Source: Pseudomonas reactans
Lineage (GTDB): Bacteria > Pseudomonadota > Gammaproteobacteria > Pseudomonadales > Pseudomonadaceae
DNA: 64,000 nt
Direction: 5' to 3'
Assembly (NCBI RefSeq): GCF_013385825.1
Contig: NZ_JACAPG010000012.1
Coordinates: forward strand, 182,298-246,297
A program made the position numbers and the translations under genes. The notes beneath the pieces are model-generated. The model saw only the letters and a list, made by a program, of their open reading frames with translations, made no database searches and had not been told where the DNA came from. This document shows, piece by piece, positions 49,785 to 59,165 of the stretch (positions are counted from its first letter, which is position 1; each line of letters opens with the position of its first letter).

Positions 49785-52700
49785 TTAAATACTCACCACG
49801 GCTACGGTTTTGTTGCCTGAATTGCAGACCAACAAAAGTTGGCCATTAGGGGTGATAGCTATCCCGTGCGGCAGGTCGAAACCTTGAATAATAGCAATGA
49901 CTTCCTCTTTGTCCGTATCAATAACCCTGACAGAGTTATTTGCACGTTCCGTGACGTAAGCCAAAGGTAAAAAGGGGTGGAAGACAATTGCGATAGGTTC
50001 AAAGAGCCCGGTGAGGGTTTTGAGGACAGCAAGGTTGTTGTTGGCGGTGTCAAAAATGATGACCTTGTTCGCGGATGACACGGCCACATAGAGTCGCTCA
50101 TTGCGGGCATTAAGTGGGCTGTGAGCAAGCCCTAGAGCGTTGCCACCGTTTGACTGTGCATGGGTACGGGTTTGATTGCTGTACAAAAACCGTTCTGTGG
50201 AGTTGCCTGTTGAAAACACGGCTGTTCCTTTGGGGTTTACTAGCGCATCGTTAGGTGAGTGTGTTCCTTTGAAAGTGCTAATGTAGCCGATGTTGCTAAT
50301 GGTGTCGTACACGTAAAGTGCATCAGAGTTTGCGTAATTACGCGCTCCGATTATCAATCGCGAGCCCGTAGGATTTAGACAGATTGCCTTCGCATCGACA
50401 CCAAAGGTAAACGGATAACTCCAGCTGAAACTGGTGAGGTCGAGGATCGGGAGAGTGAATGTTTGACCCGACGCGAGAGCTGTGAAATAGAGCTTTGGTA
50501 ATGTTGGGTGAACGGCCAATTTTTCAAGAGTAGTTCTGTGGGTGAATGTGCTGACGGCGTTGTTATCGAGGGTAATAACTGAAACAGATCCACCTCGGGA
50601 GTTCACTGTATAGGCAGAGTTTCCGTTTGGACTGATCGCAATGGCAGTAGGGCCATTCCCAACGTTTATGTGATCAATGATCTCTCCCGATCCCTTCCTG
50701 ACCCCATAAGTTATCCATGTGAAATGCACCATCGTCGCCTCGTCGCCCGTACCATCGAGCGAAACGCTAGCTTTCACTGTCAGCGAGCCACCATTGTTGA
50801 GTTGACGCAGATACTCTGGCGGAATCTGATCCAGCGTTCGACCGGCATTGAACTCGGCGAGCGTCACCGGTCCAGCAGCGCGTAGCTGAAGGTCCACGAC
50901 GCAATCCAGAAAAATCCAGACCAACTGGCCTGGACGGAAAAATGGCCAAGCTTTAATTTCCACACGATTGGCCGAATCAGCATCGATCACCCCACCCGAT
51001 GCCTCAGGAATACTGACCAAGTCCAGCAGTTGCGGGGGCAGCGCCTCGACCTCCAGCGTCAAGCGATCGGACACGCGACTCTGGCCAAACTCAATGAGGT
51101 TGTAGAATACCGAGCATTGCTCGCCCAGGTAGGCCGCGACAAAGATGTTCGAAGCCACAAACGTGACGTAATTGGTGCCGGGTTCAGGCCGCGCCGGTTT
51201 TGCCGGAATATCTGGCATGCCGACGCCGGATTTACCGGTGATGAACAGCTTGATGTCCGCACCCGCTGGGAAACCATCAACGACCACGCGTATATTCACG
51301 ACAGGGGGACGAGGCGGCAGCACGTGCTGAGGGTTGAGGCTGGCGCGGTTGTGACCGATCACCGTGGCTTCCAATACGGTGGGCGCCGGCAGTGCCAGCC
51401 GCGAGCCGACCTTCATGTTCACTGCAATGGACAAACGTGCCGGTGCGCTCGCCGGCCTGTGCTCATAGTAGATACGCATACTCTGGTTCAGGTTCGGCGT
51501 GATGTAGCGACGCTCCAGCGTGAAGGGCAGATCCCGCCCAACCCAGAAGTCTTGAATCGGAAAGTGGATCGCCGGTTGGGTACCACCGGGGGCGGTCCCT
51601 TCACAGTGCAGAATGACAGTATCACCGGGCCTGAACCCTGCGTTGCTCGGCACAATAATAGTGGCGTCGTCGAGGGACACTTCAGGGTCGAACTGATACG
51701 CGGGCGCGGGCGCTTCCAGCACTTGCGGTTCTGGCAGCGTGGCAGAGGGACTGCCCACCTGCACCGTCTCATCTCGCGATAGACGAATACCGTCGGCATT
51801 GGTCACCCGATAGAGGAACCTGAGTGTGCCACCTTCCAGCTTGGCGATGTCGCCGTCGGGACCATTGGCGAGCCGGAACCGAATGCTGCCGGTTCCGGCA
51901 GTCCTGTCGATTTCTTTGTAGTAGCGTTTGCCGTTGGCATAGGTGCCGTCGAGGATTAAGGTCACCAGGTCAAATGGATCTCGACCGTCATAGACCGGCA
52001 CCTCCACATTCACCGTCAGCAGTTGCGGGTCAAGCACATTGCTGATGGCTTCGATGATGATGGGGGGGGGCAGGCCGATTTCGATGGGGGTGCCGATCAC
52101 ATCGACAATGATGCTGTCGCACTTACGGTCCGGCACCCCGGACCGGATGCGCACGTAGGACAGCTGCAGGCGGCCGCCGATTAACTTGCGCAGGTCTGCG
52201 TTCGGGCAGGGCAGCGTGATTTGGCGAATGGTAATCGAGGTGAGAGGGGCGGAGTCGTAGGTGGTGACGATGGCCGTCCCTCCTACCGAGCGGCCATTGA
52301 CCGTTACTCGAATGACGTCTCCCACGTTGTAGCCCTGGCGGTTGATGGCGACGACAATCGTCGCGTCCTGCCCCTCCAGCTCATCGTGATCGAGAATGTC
52401 CTCCGGGGCCTCCTCAAAGAACGGCTCGGGCAGCAGCGGTTCCACTCCATCGTTAAGCTCCACATTCAATAGCTGTGCCGGTGACCAACCGTCGGAGTGG
52501 TTGCCGACCTCGTCGCGGACTTCGTATTCACACAGATGTGAGCCGCTGCCGACCTGCTGCCAGAACCCGTAATACAGCACCACCACGATGGGGTCGCGTC
52601 CGGCGGCCTGGCCTTCGGTGATCGGCGGGATATCGGCAAACACTCCGCCGACACTCAAACGAATTCGATCGCGCGCGGCGCGGAAGGTCCTGGCGTCCTG

Positions 52701-53405
52701 GGTCGTATCGACCGGATAGAATCCTAAGTTAACAGGCACGCCGTTTTGCGCGTCGGTTTCGGTAACACCAAAATCGATGATGCGCTGCTCGAACATCGGT
52801 TTAGGCAGGTTTTCATTCTGCAGGGTAGAGGCTACCGGATTACGCCCACCGGGTAGCACCGTATCGACCTTCAAGTTGAAGTGGGCGGTTTTCTGGGCGT
52901 TCCCAGTGAAGGGGTCGACCCGGATAAACACCGGGTTGACCGACCCGTCGATGATGCGTGCGCGAGGTACGTAGAGGGCGATCAGCCGTTCGTTGTCGAC
53001 GTCATCTTGGGTCACGTTATAGATGGCGACAGGGATGAGCAGGTCGCCCCAGAATAGCTGGCAGAAATCGTCGGCAGCCATGCCAAAGTAAGGTAACAGG
53101 TTACACAGCAAGCCATCTTCCTGGTGAACATCCAGTGCTGCTTTGTTGATGCCACCGTCGTGACTTTGAACATTTTGCGTCAAGCCGGGAATATAGATGG
53201 GCAGGTCGGCGAGGCGCGTATTGATGAAGTCCCGTGGCGTCAGTGCACCCAGGCCTGGTTGGGGGGGCGCGAAATATGAGCGGTTCAAATGCGTTGGCGC
53301 GGACAGATCAATGTCCTCATCTTCACTATTGTGCGCCGGCGAGCACATGCGTGCAGTGGGCTGGGAGGGTTGTTCAGCGTCGGTGAGATCGGTTTCCAGG
53401 CTCAT
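49785..53405 (-). CDS. Large Ig-like repeat protein with C-terminal YVTN beta-propeller, third paralogue
   Basis: A 1206-residue protein without a signal peptide. After an N-terminal domain of about 250 residues (NVTQDDVDNERLIALYVPRA) come at least five Ig-like modules of about 100 residues. Each starts with a Pro-rich turn such as LPEPFFEEAP, LPEPQVLEAP, LPAPTVLEAT or PPQLLDLV. From about residue 920 to the end there is a beta-propeller of YVTN type (HINVGNGPTAIAISPNGNSAYTVN, GLFEPIAIVFHPFLPLAYVT, IQGFDLPHGIAITPNGQLLLVCN). AAAGGA lies 7 bases before the ATG at 53405; the extra N-terminal frame is not needed. Function unknown. Confidence 0.85.
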   Translation of the reverse strand: MSLETDLTDAEQPSQPTARMCSPAHNSEDEDIDLSAPTHLNRSYFAPPQPGLGALTPRDFINTRLADLPIYIPGLTQNVQSHDGGINKAALDVHQEDGLLCNLLPYFGMAADDFCQLFWGDLLIPVAIYNVTQDDVDNERLIALYVPRARIIDGSVNPVFIRVDPFTGNAQKTAHFNLKVDTVLPGGRNPVASTLQNENLPKPMFEQRIIDFGVTETDAQNGVPVNLGFYPVDTTQDARTFRAARDRIRLSVGGVFADIPPITEGQAAGRDPIVVVLYYGFWQQVGSGSHLCEYEVRDEVGNHSDGWSPAQLLNVELNDGVEPLLPEPFFEEAPEDILDHDELEGQDATIVVAINRQGYNVGDVIRVTVNGRSVGGTAIVTTYDSAPLTSITIRQITLPCPNADLRKLIGGRLQLSYVRIRSGVPDRKCDSIIVDVIGTPIEIGLPPPIIIEAISNVLDPQLLTVNVEVPVYDGRDPFDLVTLILDGTYANGKRYYKEIDRTAGTGSIRFRLANGPDGDIAKLEGGTLRFLYRVTNADGIRLSRDETVQVGSPSATLPEPQVLEAPAPAYQFDPEVSLDDATIIVPSNAGFRPGDTVILHCEGTAPGGTQPAIHFPIQDFWVGRDLPFTLERRYITPNLNQSMRIYYEHRPASAPARLSIAVNMKVGSRLALPAPTVLEATVIGHNRASLNPQHVLPPRPPVVNIRVVVDGFPAGADIKLFITGKSGVGMPDIPAKPARPEPGTNYVTFVASNIFVAAYLGEQCSVFYNLIEFGQSRVSDRLTLEVEALPPQLLDLVSIPEASGGVIDADSANRVEIKAWPFFRPGQLVWIFLDCVVDLQLRAAGPVTLAEFNAGRTLDQIPPEYLRQLNNGGSLTVKASVSLDGTGDEATMVHFTWITYGVRKGSGEIIDHINVGNGPTAIAISPNGNSAYTVNSRGGSVSVITLDNNAVSTFTHRTTLEKLAVHPTLPKLYFTALASGQTFTLPILDLTSFSWSYPFTFGVDAKAICLNPTGSRLIIGARNYANSDALYVYDTISNIGYISTFKGTHSPNDALVNPKGTAVFSTGNSTERFLYSNQTRTHAQSNGGNALGLAHSPLNARNERLYVAVSSANKVIIFDTANNNLAVLKTLTGLFEPIAIVFHPFLPLAYVTERANNSVRVIDTDKEEVIAIIQGFDLPHGIAITPNGQLLLVCNSGNKTVAVVSI

Positions 53406-53566
53406 GAAAGAATCCTTTGCCATGCCAGAGAGGGGGCAACCTGGCCGCTCCACAGCGTCGGTCGCAGTCCTGATTTAGCGCCGCACGTACCGATGGGGAT
53501 AGCTGTGAGAAATGACAGTGCCGACGAACGGTAGTGGCCCAGGACGGGCCACTTGAAACAGAGGGG

Positions 53567-54595
53567 TCAGGGCTGACGGTTCCAATGCCTGAACAACGGC
53601 TCCGCCAAAAACAATACAAACAACAACCGCATCACCTGCATCGCCGTCACCAGCGGCACCGACAGTTGCAGGGTCTCGGCCGTGAGGCTCATCTCGGCAA
53701 TCCCGCCGGGCATCATGCCCAGGGTCAGCGAGCGCAGGTCCAAGTGAGTCAACGCGCTCAACCCCACCGCCGCCAAGGTTGCCAGCGCCATGGTCAAGGC
53801 CGTGCCAATCAGGGTACGGCCCATGAACGACGGTGCCCGGCGGAAGAACTGGCGGTTGAAATGGCAACCCAGGCCGCTGCCGATCAACCATTGGCCAATC
53901 TGGCTGCCGCCGTCTGGCAGGCCGATATGCAAATCCCACACGACGCTGGCCGTCGCACTCACCAGCAACGGCCCGAACAACCATGGGTTCGGCTGACGCA
54001 AGCGCTGCCAACCCCAGGCCACCAGCGCGCCTATCGGAAACAGCGCCAACAGCCAAGGCCAACTCACCGGCGCCGGATGAAACTGCGGCGTGCCGCCTTC
54101 CAGCAGATATTTGAAGATCGCCGGCACACACAGCACCACTACCAGCACTCGTAGACTCTGCCCCGCCGCGACACGGCTGAGCACCGCGCCATTGCGTGCG
54201 CCGAGGTTGACCATCTCACCGGAGCCGCCCGGCATGCTGGAAAAAAACGCGGTGGCGCGGTCTTCACCGCTGCGCCGCATCAACCACACGCCAACCACGC
54301 TCGACAAACTGGTGACCAGCGCGCCGAAGAAGATCAGCCCGAAGTGACTCATCACCTGCTCGATCACCACCGGAGTGAAGTGCAGCCCGATCCCAATCCC
54401 CACTACCCATTGGCCGCATTTGCGGCCGCCAGGAATCTCCGCCAACTGCCACGGCGTGAGGCAACGCACCAGGATGATCGCCAGCAACGAGCCGACCATG
54501 TACGGCAAAGGCCAGCCGACGAGGCTGGCCAGGTAACCGCCGGCCAGGCCGACCAGCGGTGTTCCCCACCAATGTTTAAAGGTGACCTCAGACAT
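53567..54595 (-). CDS. AbrB family transporter
   Basis: A 342-residue membrane protein with about nine hydrophobic segments and the family marks FFSSMPGGSGEMVNLGARNG and TLGMMPGGIAEMSLTAETL, repeated once per half, as in the AbrB/putative ammonia monooxygenase family. Its start overlaps the tctA stop by 8 bases. The substrate is unknown, but being last gene of the tricarboxylate operon suggests a link to organic acid movement. It ends 160 bases from the large Ig-like gene. Confidence 0.85.
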   Translation of the reverse strand: MSEVTFKHWWGTPLVGLAGGYLASLVGWPLPYMVGSLLAIILVRCLTPWQLAEIPGGRKCGQWVVGIGIGLHFTPVVIEQVMSHFGLIFFGALVTSLSSVVGVWLMRRSGEDRATAFFSSMPGGSGEMVNLGARNGAVLSRVAAGQSLRVLVVVLCVPAIFKYLLEGGTPQFHPAPVSWPWLLALFPIGALVAWGWQRLRQPNPWLFGPLLVSATASVVWDLHIGLPDGGSQIGQWLIGSGLGCHFNRQFFRRAPSFMGRTLIGTALTMALATLAAVGLSALTHLDLRSLTLGMMPGGIAEMSLTAETLQLSVPLVTAMQVMRLLFVLFLAEPLFRHWNRQP

Positions 54596-56102
54596 CGGCC
54601 ACGGCACGACGCTGCAGGGCACGTTTGCGGTAGATGCGCACCAGCGGGAAGGCCAGCATCAGCGCGGTCAGTACCCACACGCCAAAGGTGATCGGGCTCG
54701 ACCAGAGGATCTGCAGGTCACCGTTGGAGATCGACAGCGCACGGCGCAGGTTCTGCTCCATCAAGCCGCCGAGGATAAAGCCCAGCAGCACCGGCGACAG
54801 CGGGAAGTCCAGCTTGCGCAGGATGTAACCGAAGATGCCGATACCGACCATCAGGAACAGGTCGAAGGTGGTGGCGTGCACGGCGTAAACACCAATCGCC
54901 GTGATGATGGCAATCACCGGCACCAGCGCCCAGTTCGGCACGGCGAGGATACGGGTGAAGATGCGGATCATCGGGATGTTGAGGATCACCAGCATGATGT
55001 TGGCGATAAACAACGAGGCGATCAGACCCCAGACGATGTCCGGTTGCTGTTGGAACAGCAGCGGGCCGGGGGTGATGTTGTACAGCGACAGCGCGCCGAT
55101 CATCACTGCCGTGGTGCCCGAACCGGGTACGCCGAGGGTCAGCATGGGCACCAGGGCGCCGCAGGCGGATGCGCCGATGGCGGTTTCTGGAGCAGCGAGG
55201 CCGCGCATGTCGCCCTGGCCGAACTTGCCGCTGGCACCGGCCAGGCGTTTTTCAGTCATGTAGGCAACGGCCGAGGCCAAGGTCGCGCCGGCACCCGGCA
55301 ATACGCCCATGATGAAACCCAGCAAACCGCAGCGGATGTTGACGACAAAGACCGCGCCCGCTTCCTTGAGGTTGAACATCATGCGGCCCGTGGCCTTCAC
55401 GGCTTCCTGGCCACGGTGGGTTTTTTCCAGCAGTAACAGGATCTCACTGATGGAGAACAGGCCCAGCACCAACACCACAAACTGGATACCGTCGGTGAGG
55501 TGGATGTTGTCGCCGGTAAACCGGTACACGCCGCTGTTGGCGTCAATGCCGACCGCCGACAGGAACAGGCCGATCAGCGCTGCAACAAAGGTCTTCAAGG
55601 GTTTGTCACCGGCCATACCGCCGAGACAGACAATCGCGAACACCATCAGTACGAAATATTCCGCCGGCCCGAAGGCAATCGCCCACTTGGCCAGCAACGG
55701 CGCAAACAGCACCATGCCGCAGGTGGCGATAAACGCGCCGATGAACGAACTCCACGCCGACAACGACAGCGCCACGCCAGCCAGGCCTTTGCGGGCCATT
55801 GGGTAGCCGTCGAGGGTAGTCATCACGGTGGAGGCTTCGCCCGGGATGTTCAGCAGAATCGAGCTGATCCGCCCGCCGTATTCGCAGCCCAGGTATACAG
55901 CTGCCAGCAGAATCAAGGCTGATTCCGGCGGCAAGCCCAGAGCGAAGGCGATGGGGATCAACAACGCCACGCCGTTGATCGGGCCCAGGCCCGGCAACAG
56001 GCCGACCACGGTGCCGATCAGGGTGCCGCACAGTGCGGTCACCAGGTTGTACGGGGACAGTGCAACGCCGAAGCCCTGGCCCAAGTAGCCGAAAGTATCC
56101 AT
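54588..56102 (-). CDS. tctA: Tripartite tricarboxylate transporter large membrane subunit
   Basis: A 504-residue protein with about 12 membrane helices: TLIGTVVGLLPGLGPINGVALLIPIAFALGLPPESALILLAAVYLGCEYGGRISSILLNIPGEASTV is the TctA signature, and a second copy of the LPGAGATLASAVAYMTEKR and VPGSGTTAVMIGAL elements follows. It forms the sodium-coupled transport channel with TctB. The start at 56102 is one base after the tctB stop. The binding protein TctC and the OpdH-like porin are further upstream in the operon. Confidence 0.94.
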   Translation of the reverse strand: MDTFGYLGQGFGVALSPYNLVTALCGTLIGTVVGLLPGLGPINGVALLIPIAFALGLPPESALILLAAVYLGCEYGGRISSILLNIPGEASTVMTTLDGYPMARKGLAGVALSLSAWSSFIGAFIATCGMVLFAPLLAKWAIAFGPAEYFVLMVFAIVCLGGMAGDKPLKTFVAALIGLFLSAVGIDANSGVYRFTGDNIHLTDGIQFVVLVLGLFSISEILLLLEKTHRGQEAVKATGRMMFNLKEAGAVFVVNIRCGLLGFIMGVLPGAGATLASAVAYMTEKRLAGASGKFGQGDMRGLAAPETAIGASACGALVPMLTLGVPGSGTTAVMIGALSLYNITPGPLLFQQQPDIVWGLIASLFIANIMLVILNIPMIRIFTRILAVPNWALVPVIAIITAIGVYAVHATTFDLFLMVGIGIFGYILRKLDFPLSPVLLGFILGGLMEQNLRRALSISNGDLQILWSSPITFGVWVLTALMLAFPLVRIYRKRALQRRAVADV

Positions 56103-56103
56103 A

Positions 56104-56562
56104 TCAGTTCTCCAGAACGTCGAGCAGGCCGAGGGGCAGCGGCACATCCATGGCTTTATCGAACAGCAGGTAAAGACCAATCGCCATCAGGCTGACGATC
56201 ACCACACTCGGTAGCCAGCGGCCGCCATACAGGCGCGCCATCGGAATGCCGATCAGCATGCTGCTGAGGATGAAACCCAGGGGTTCGAAGGTGCCGGCGA
56301 ACACGATCAACAGGCCGACGCAGATGCCGATCTTGATCAGGGTTTCGCGGTCCAGCGCGGGTTCTTCTTCAGTGTGTTTGGTCGGCTGTGGGCGAAACAG
56401 CATGTAGATCAGTGCCAGGCTCATCAGCCCGAGCATCAGCAGCGGGTAGGCGCGAGGTCCTACCGGCTCGTAGGAAAACGACGCCTGATACGGCCAGGCC
56501 ATCAGTGCCAGGGCGGCACAGGCCAGCAATAGCACAGAGGCGAAAATGCGTTGTAAGAGCAT
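56104..56562 (-). CDS. tctB: Tripartite tricarboxylate transporter small membrane subunit
   Basis: A 152-residue protein with four hydrophobic helices, beginning LQRIFASVLLLACAALALMAWPYQ and with FEPLGFILSSMLIGIPMARLYG near the middle. It matches TctB in size and position. AGGAG lies 6 bases before the ATG at 56562. Located between tctC and tctA. Confidence 0.9.
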   Translation of the reverse strand: MLLQRIFASVLLLACAALALMAWPYQASFSYEPVGPRAYPLLMLGLMSLALIYMLFRPQPTKHTEEEPALDRETLIKIGICVGLLIVFAGTFEPLGFILSSMLIGIPMARLYGGRWLPSVVIVSLMAIGLYLLFDKAMDVPLPLGLLDVLEN

Positions 56563-56621
56563 GTTGAACTCCTGGGCCACGCCGCGTGTTCAACGGGCGT
56601 GACCGGGCAAAAGAGGGGCGA

Positions 56622-57605
56622 TTACTGGATCAGGCCGAACTCTTTGGCCAGCACTTTGTAGTCAGCCACCTGTTTCTTCACGTAGGTGTCCAGCTCCGGG
56701 CCGGTCATGGCGAACGGGAACAGCTCGCGCTGGTCACGCAGCTTGGCGAACTCTTCCGAGGCCAGCAGTTTGTCGAACGCTTCTTTCCACCAGGCGTAGT
56801 CGGCATCGCTGACTTTTGGCCCGAGGTAGAAACCACGCACCACCGGCCAGACGATGTCGTAGCCTTGCTCTTTGGCGGTCGGAATATTCTTCATTTCCGG
56901 CTCGTCCAGGCGCTGCTCGGAGAACACGGCCAGCAGGCGCATGTCACCGCTGAGGATGTGCGGCATGGAGTCGGAGATGTCGGTACTGCCTACTTGGATG
57001 TGACCGCCGAGCAGGGCGGTGGCGATTTCGCCGCCGCCTTCGAGGGCCACGTAACGCAGTTCACGTGGGTTGATCCCGGCGGCCTTGGCGATCAGCGCGG
57101 TTTGCATCCAGTCCTGACTGCCGACGGTGCCGCCGGAACCGATCACTACGCTGCCCGGATCTTTTTTCAGGGCTTTGACCAAATCGTCCAAGGTCTTGTA
57201 GGGCGAGTCGGCTTTCACTGCGATGGCACCGTAGCTGGTACCGACCGCTGCCAACCAACGCACGGCGCTTTCATCGAAGCGACCAAACTTGCCCTGGGCC
57301 AGGTTCAACAGCGAACCGCTGGACCAGGCCACCAAGGTGCCGGCATCGGCTGGACGCTGGGCGACCACGGCGTTGTAGGCCACTGCGCCCACGCCGCCTG
57401 GCATGTAGGTCACGCGCATCGGCTTGCTCAGCAGCTTCTCGTTGACCAGCGCGCTTTGCGCCAGTTTGCACGTCAGGTCAAAACCACCGCCCGGCGAGGC
57501 CGGGGCGATGCATTCCGGGCGCTTGGGTTCGTCGGCAGCCAGCAGTTGGCCGGCGAACAGCATGCAGCCGGCAGCGAGGGCCAATTTACGCAGTGAAGGG
57601 GTCAT
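56622..57605 (-). CDS. tctC: Tripartite tricarboxylate transporter substrate-binding protein
   Basis: A 327-residue periplasmic binding protein. Signal peptide to about LLAA (residue 24); then CIAPASPGGGFDLTCKLAQSAL, the TctC ligand loop, and YMPGGVGAVAYNAVVAQRPAD, IGSGGTVGSQDWM, all typical. It delivers citrate or related tricarboxylates (in P. aeruginosa cis-aconitate/citrate; exact substrate here is inference). GGAG is 9 bases before the ATG at 57605. Preceded by the porin gene on the same strand. Confidence 0.94.
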   Translation of the reverse strand: MTPSLRKLALAAGCMLFAGQLLAADEPKRPECIAPASPGGGFDLTCKLAQSALVNEKLLSKPMRVTYMPGGVGAVAYNAVVAQRPADAGTLVAWSSGSLLNLAQGKFGRFDESAVRWLAAVGTSYGAIAVKADSPYKTLDDLVKALKKDPGSVVIGSGGTVGSQDWMQTALIAKAAGINPRELRYVALEGGGEIATALLGGHIQVGSTDISDSMPHILSGDMRLLAVFSEQRLDEPEMKNIPTAKEQGYDIVWPVVRGFYLGPKVSDADYAWWKEAFDKLLASEEFAKLRDQRELFPFAMTGPELDTYVKKQVADYKVLAKEFGLIQ

Positions 57606-57638
57606 GGTTATCTCCATCTTTGTTGTTATGAGGGGGTA

Positions 57639-58931
57639 CTACCAAAGTGCGACGCTATAGCTGACCAGCAAGCGCATTTCATCCGCATCACGGGCTGAGT
57701 AGTTGGAACGGTACGTGGCGTTGCGCAGGCGCACGGCCACATCCTTGAACGTGCCGGTCTGCACTACGTACTTGATCTCGCTGTTGCGTTCCCATTCCTT
57801 GCCGGTCTCGCCGTTCTTGAGCTTGATGTTGTCACCTGAGAGGTAACGGCTCATGAAGCTCAAACCCGGGATGCCCAGTTTGGCGAAGTCGTAGTCGTAG
57901 CGCGCCTGCCAGGAGCGTTCTTCGGCGCCGGCAAAGTCGTTGATCTGCACGAAGTTGACCAGGTACGGGTCGCTGCCATCCACATACGGGAAGGCGCTGT
58001 CGCCGGACATGTGCTGGTAGCCGGCGCTGAGCTTATGGCCATTGAGGGCATAGCTGAACAGACCGTTGAGGGATTTGTTGTCGATCTTGCCGCCGCGCGC
58101 GCTGCCAGTGTCATCGCTGATGGCCAGGCGCAGGTCGGTGCCGAAGGTGCCGGGGCCCATCGGGCGCGCAGCCACCAGGCCGAGGAAGTGCTGGCGGTAA
58201 ACGTCATCGAGTTGGGCGAAGTGGTAGCTGCCGGTGATCTTGTCGGCGAACTTGTAGTCGGCGCCGCCAAAGTTGAAGTGCTTGCCGGTGGCGCCGCTGA
58301 CGAATCGGCTGTTCTTGTTGTTGAGGGCGATGTCTTCGTAGTTGCTGTCGTCGCGGTCCTTGGCTTTGTCCAGGCGGCCCCCGGTGAACACCAGGTTCTT
58401 GAATTCCTTAGACGTGATCAGGCCGCCATTGAAAGTCTGCGGCAGGATGCGGCCGTCGTTGGGCTTGAGGATCGGCAGTTCGGGGATCAGCGAGCCGATT
58501 TTCAGCTCGGTGGCCGAGATCTTCACTTTGCCGGTCAGGCCCAGCTTGGAGTACTCGTCGGCGGCGCGGCCATCGTCATGCGTGGGCAGCAGGCCGGTGC
58601 CGGTGCGGTCGGGGCTGGAGTCGAGCTTGACCCCGAGCATGCCCAGCGCATCCACGCCAAAGCCGACGGTGCCGTCGGTGTAGCCCGACTGCAGGTTGAG
58701 CATGAAGCCCTGGGCCCATTCGTCGCGCTTGGATTGCTGCGCACTGGTGCCGTCGCGAAAGTCGCGGTTGAAGTACATGTTGCGGGTTTCCAGGGTCGCG
58801 CTACTGTCTTCGAAGAAGGCAGCCTGGCTAAGCGGCGAAAAGCCGGCAAGGGTAGCAGCACTGGCGAGGGCGGTCTGGGTCAGGCGAGAAAAACGAACAG
58901 GCGAGGGGGCCTGGGGCTGTGTCGACAGCAT
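57639..58931 (-). CDS. opdH: OprD family porin, OpdH-type
   Basis: A 430-residue outer-membrane porin. The signal peptide ends near SQAA; then FFEDSSATLETRNMYFNRDFRDG, the OprD start pattern, and RLDKAKDRDDSNYEDIAL, GKHFNFGGADYKF in the barrel. OprD family members carry small anions across the outer membrane; the setting before tctCBA and beside tctDE is that of P. aeruginosa OpdH, a tricarboxylate porin. The start at 58931 gives the signal peptide; GGAG lies 12 bases upstream. Divergent from tctD. Confidence 0.9.
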   Translation of the reverse strand: MLSTQPQAPSPVRFSRLTQTALASAATLAGFSPLSQAAFFEDSSATLETRNMYFNRDFRDGTSAQQSKRDEWAQGFMLNLQSGYTDGTVGFGVDALGMLGVKLDSSPDRTGTGLLPTHDDGRAADEYSKLGLTGKVKISATELKIGSLIPELPILKPNDGRILPQTFNGGLITSKEFKNLVFTGGRLDKAKDRDDSNYEDIALNNKNSRFVSGATGKHFNFGGADYKFADKITGSYHFAQLDDVYRQHFLGLVAARPMGPGTFGTDLRLAISDDTGSARGGKIDNKSLNGLFSYALNGHKLSAGYQHMSGDSAFPYVDGSDPYLVNFVQINDFAGAEERSWQARYDYDFAKLGIPGLSFMSRYLSGDNIKLKNGETGKEWERNSEIKYVVQTGTFKDVAVRLRNATYRSNYSARDADEMRLLVSYSVALW

Positions 58932-59165
58932 CGTTGTGTACTCCGTTATTGTTCTTATTTTGGCGAAAACGCTTCGAGGCGTTTTTCGGGCGCGACGCTG
59001 AGGTCGCTCGGCGGGCATAGACCACCGTGGCTGGATGCTAAAGGGCGAAGCTTTCACTAACCTTTCAGCGGCCTTTCAATGTTTTCGGGCTTCACAGGCC
59101 AGGCGGCGCCTGTAAACTGCCCGGCAAAGCGTGGCGCCGACCACCCCTGAATGAGGTAGAAATCC

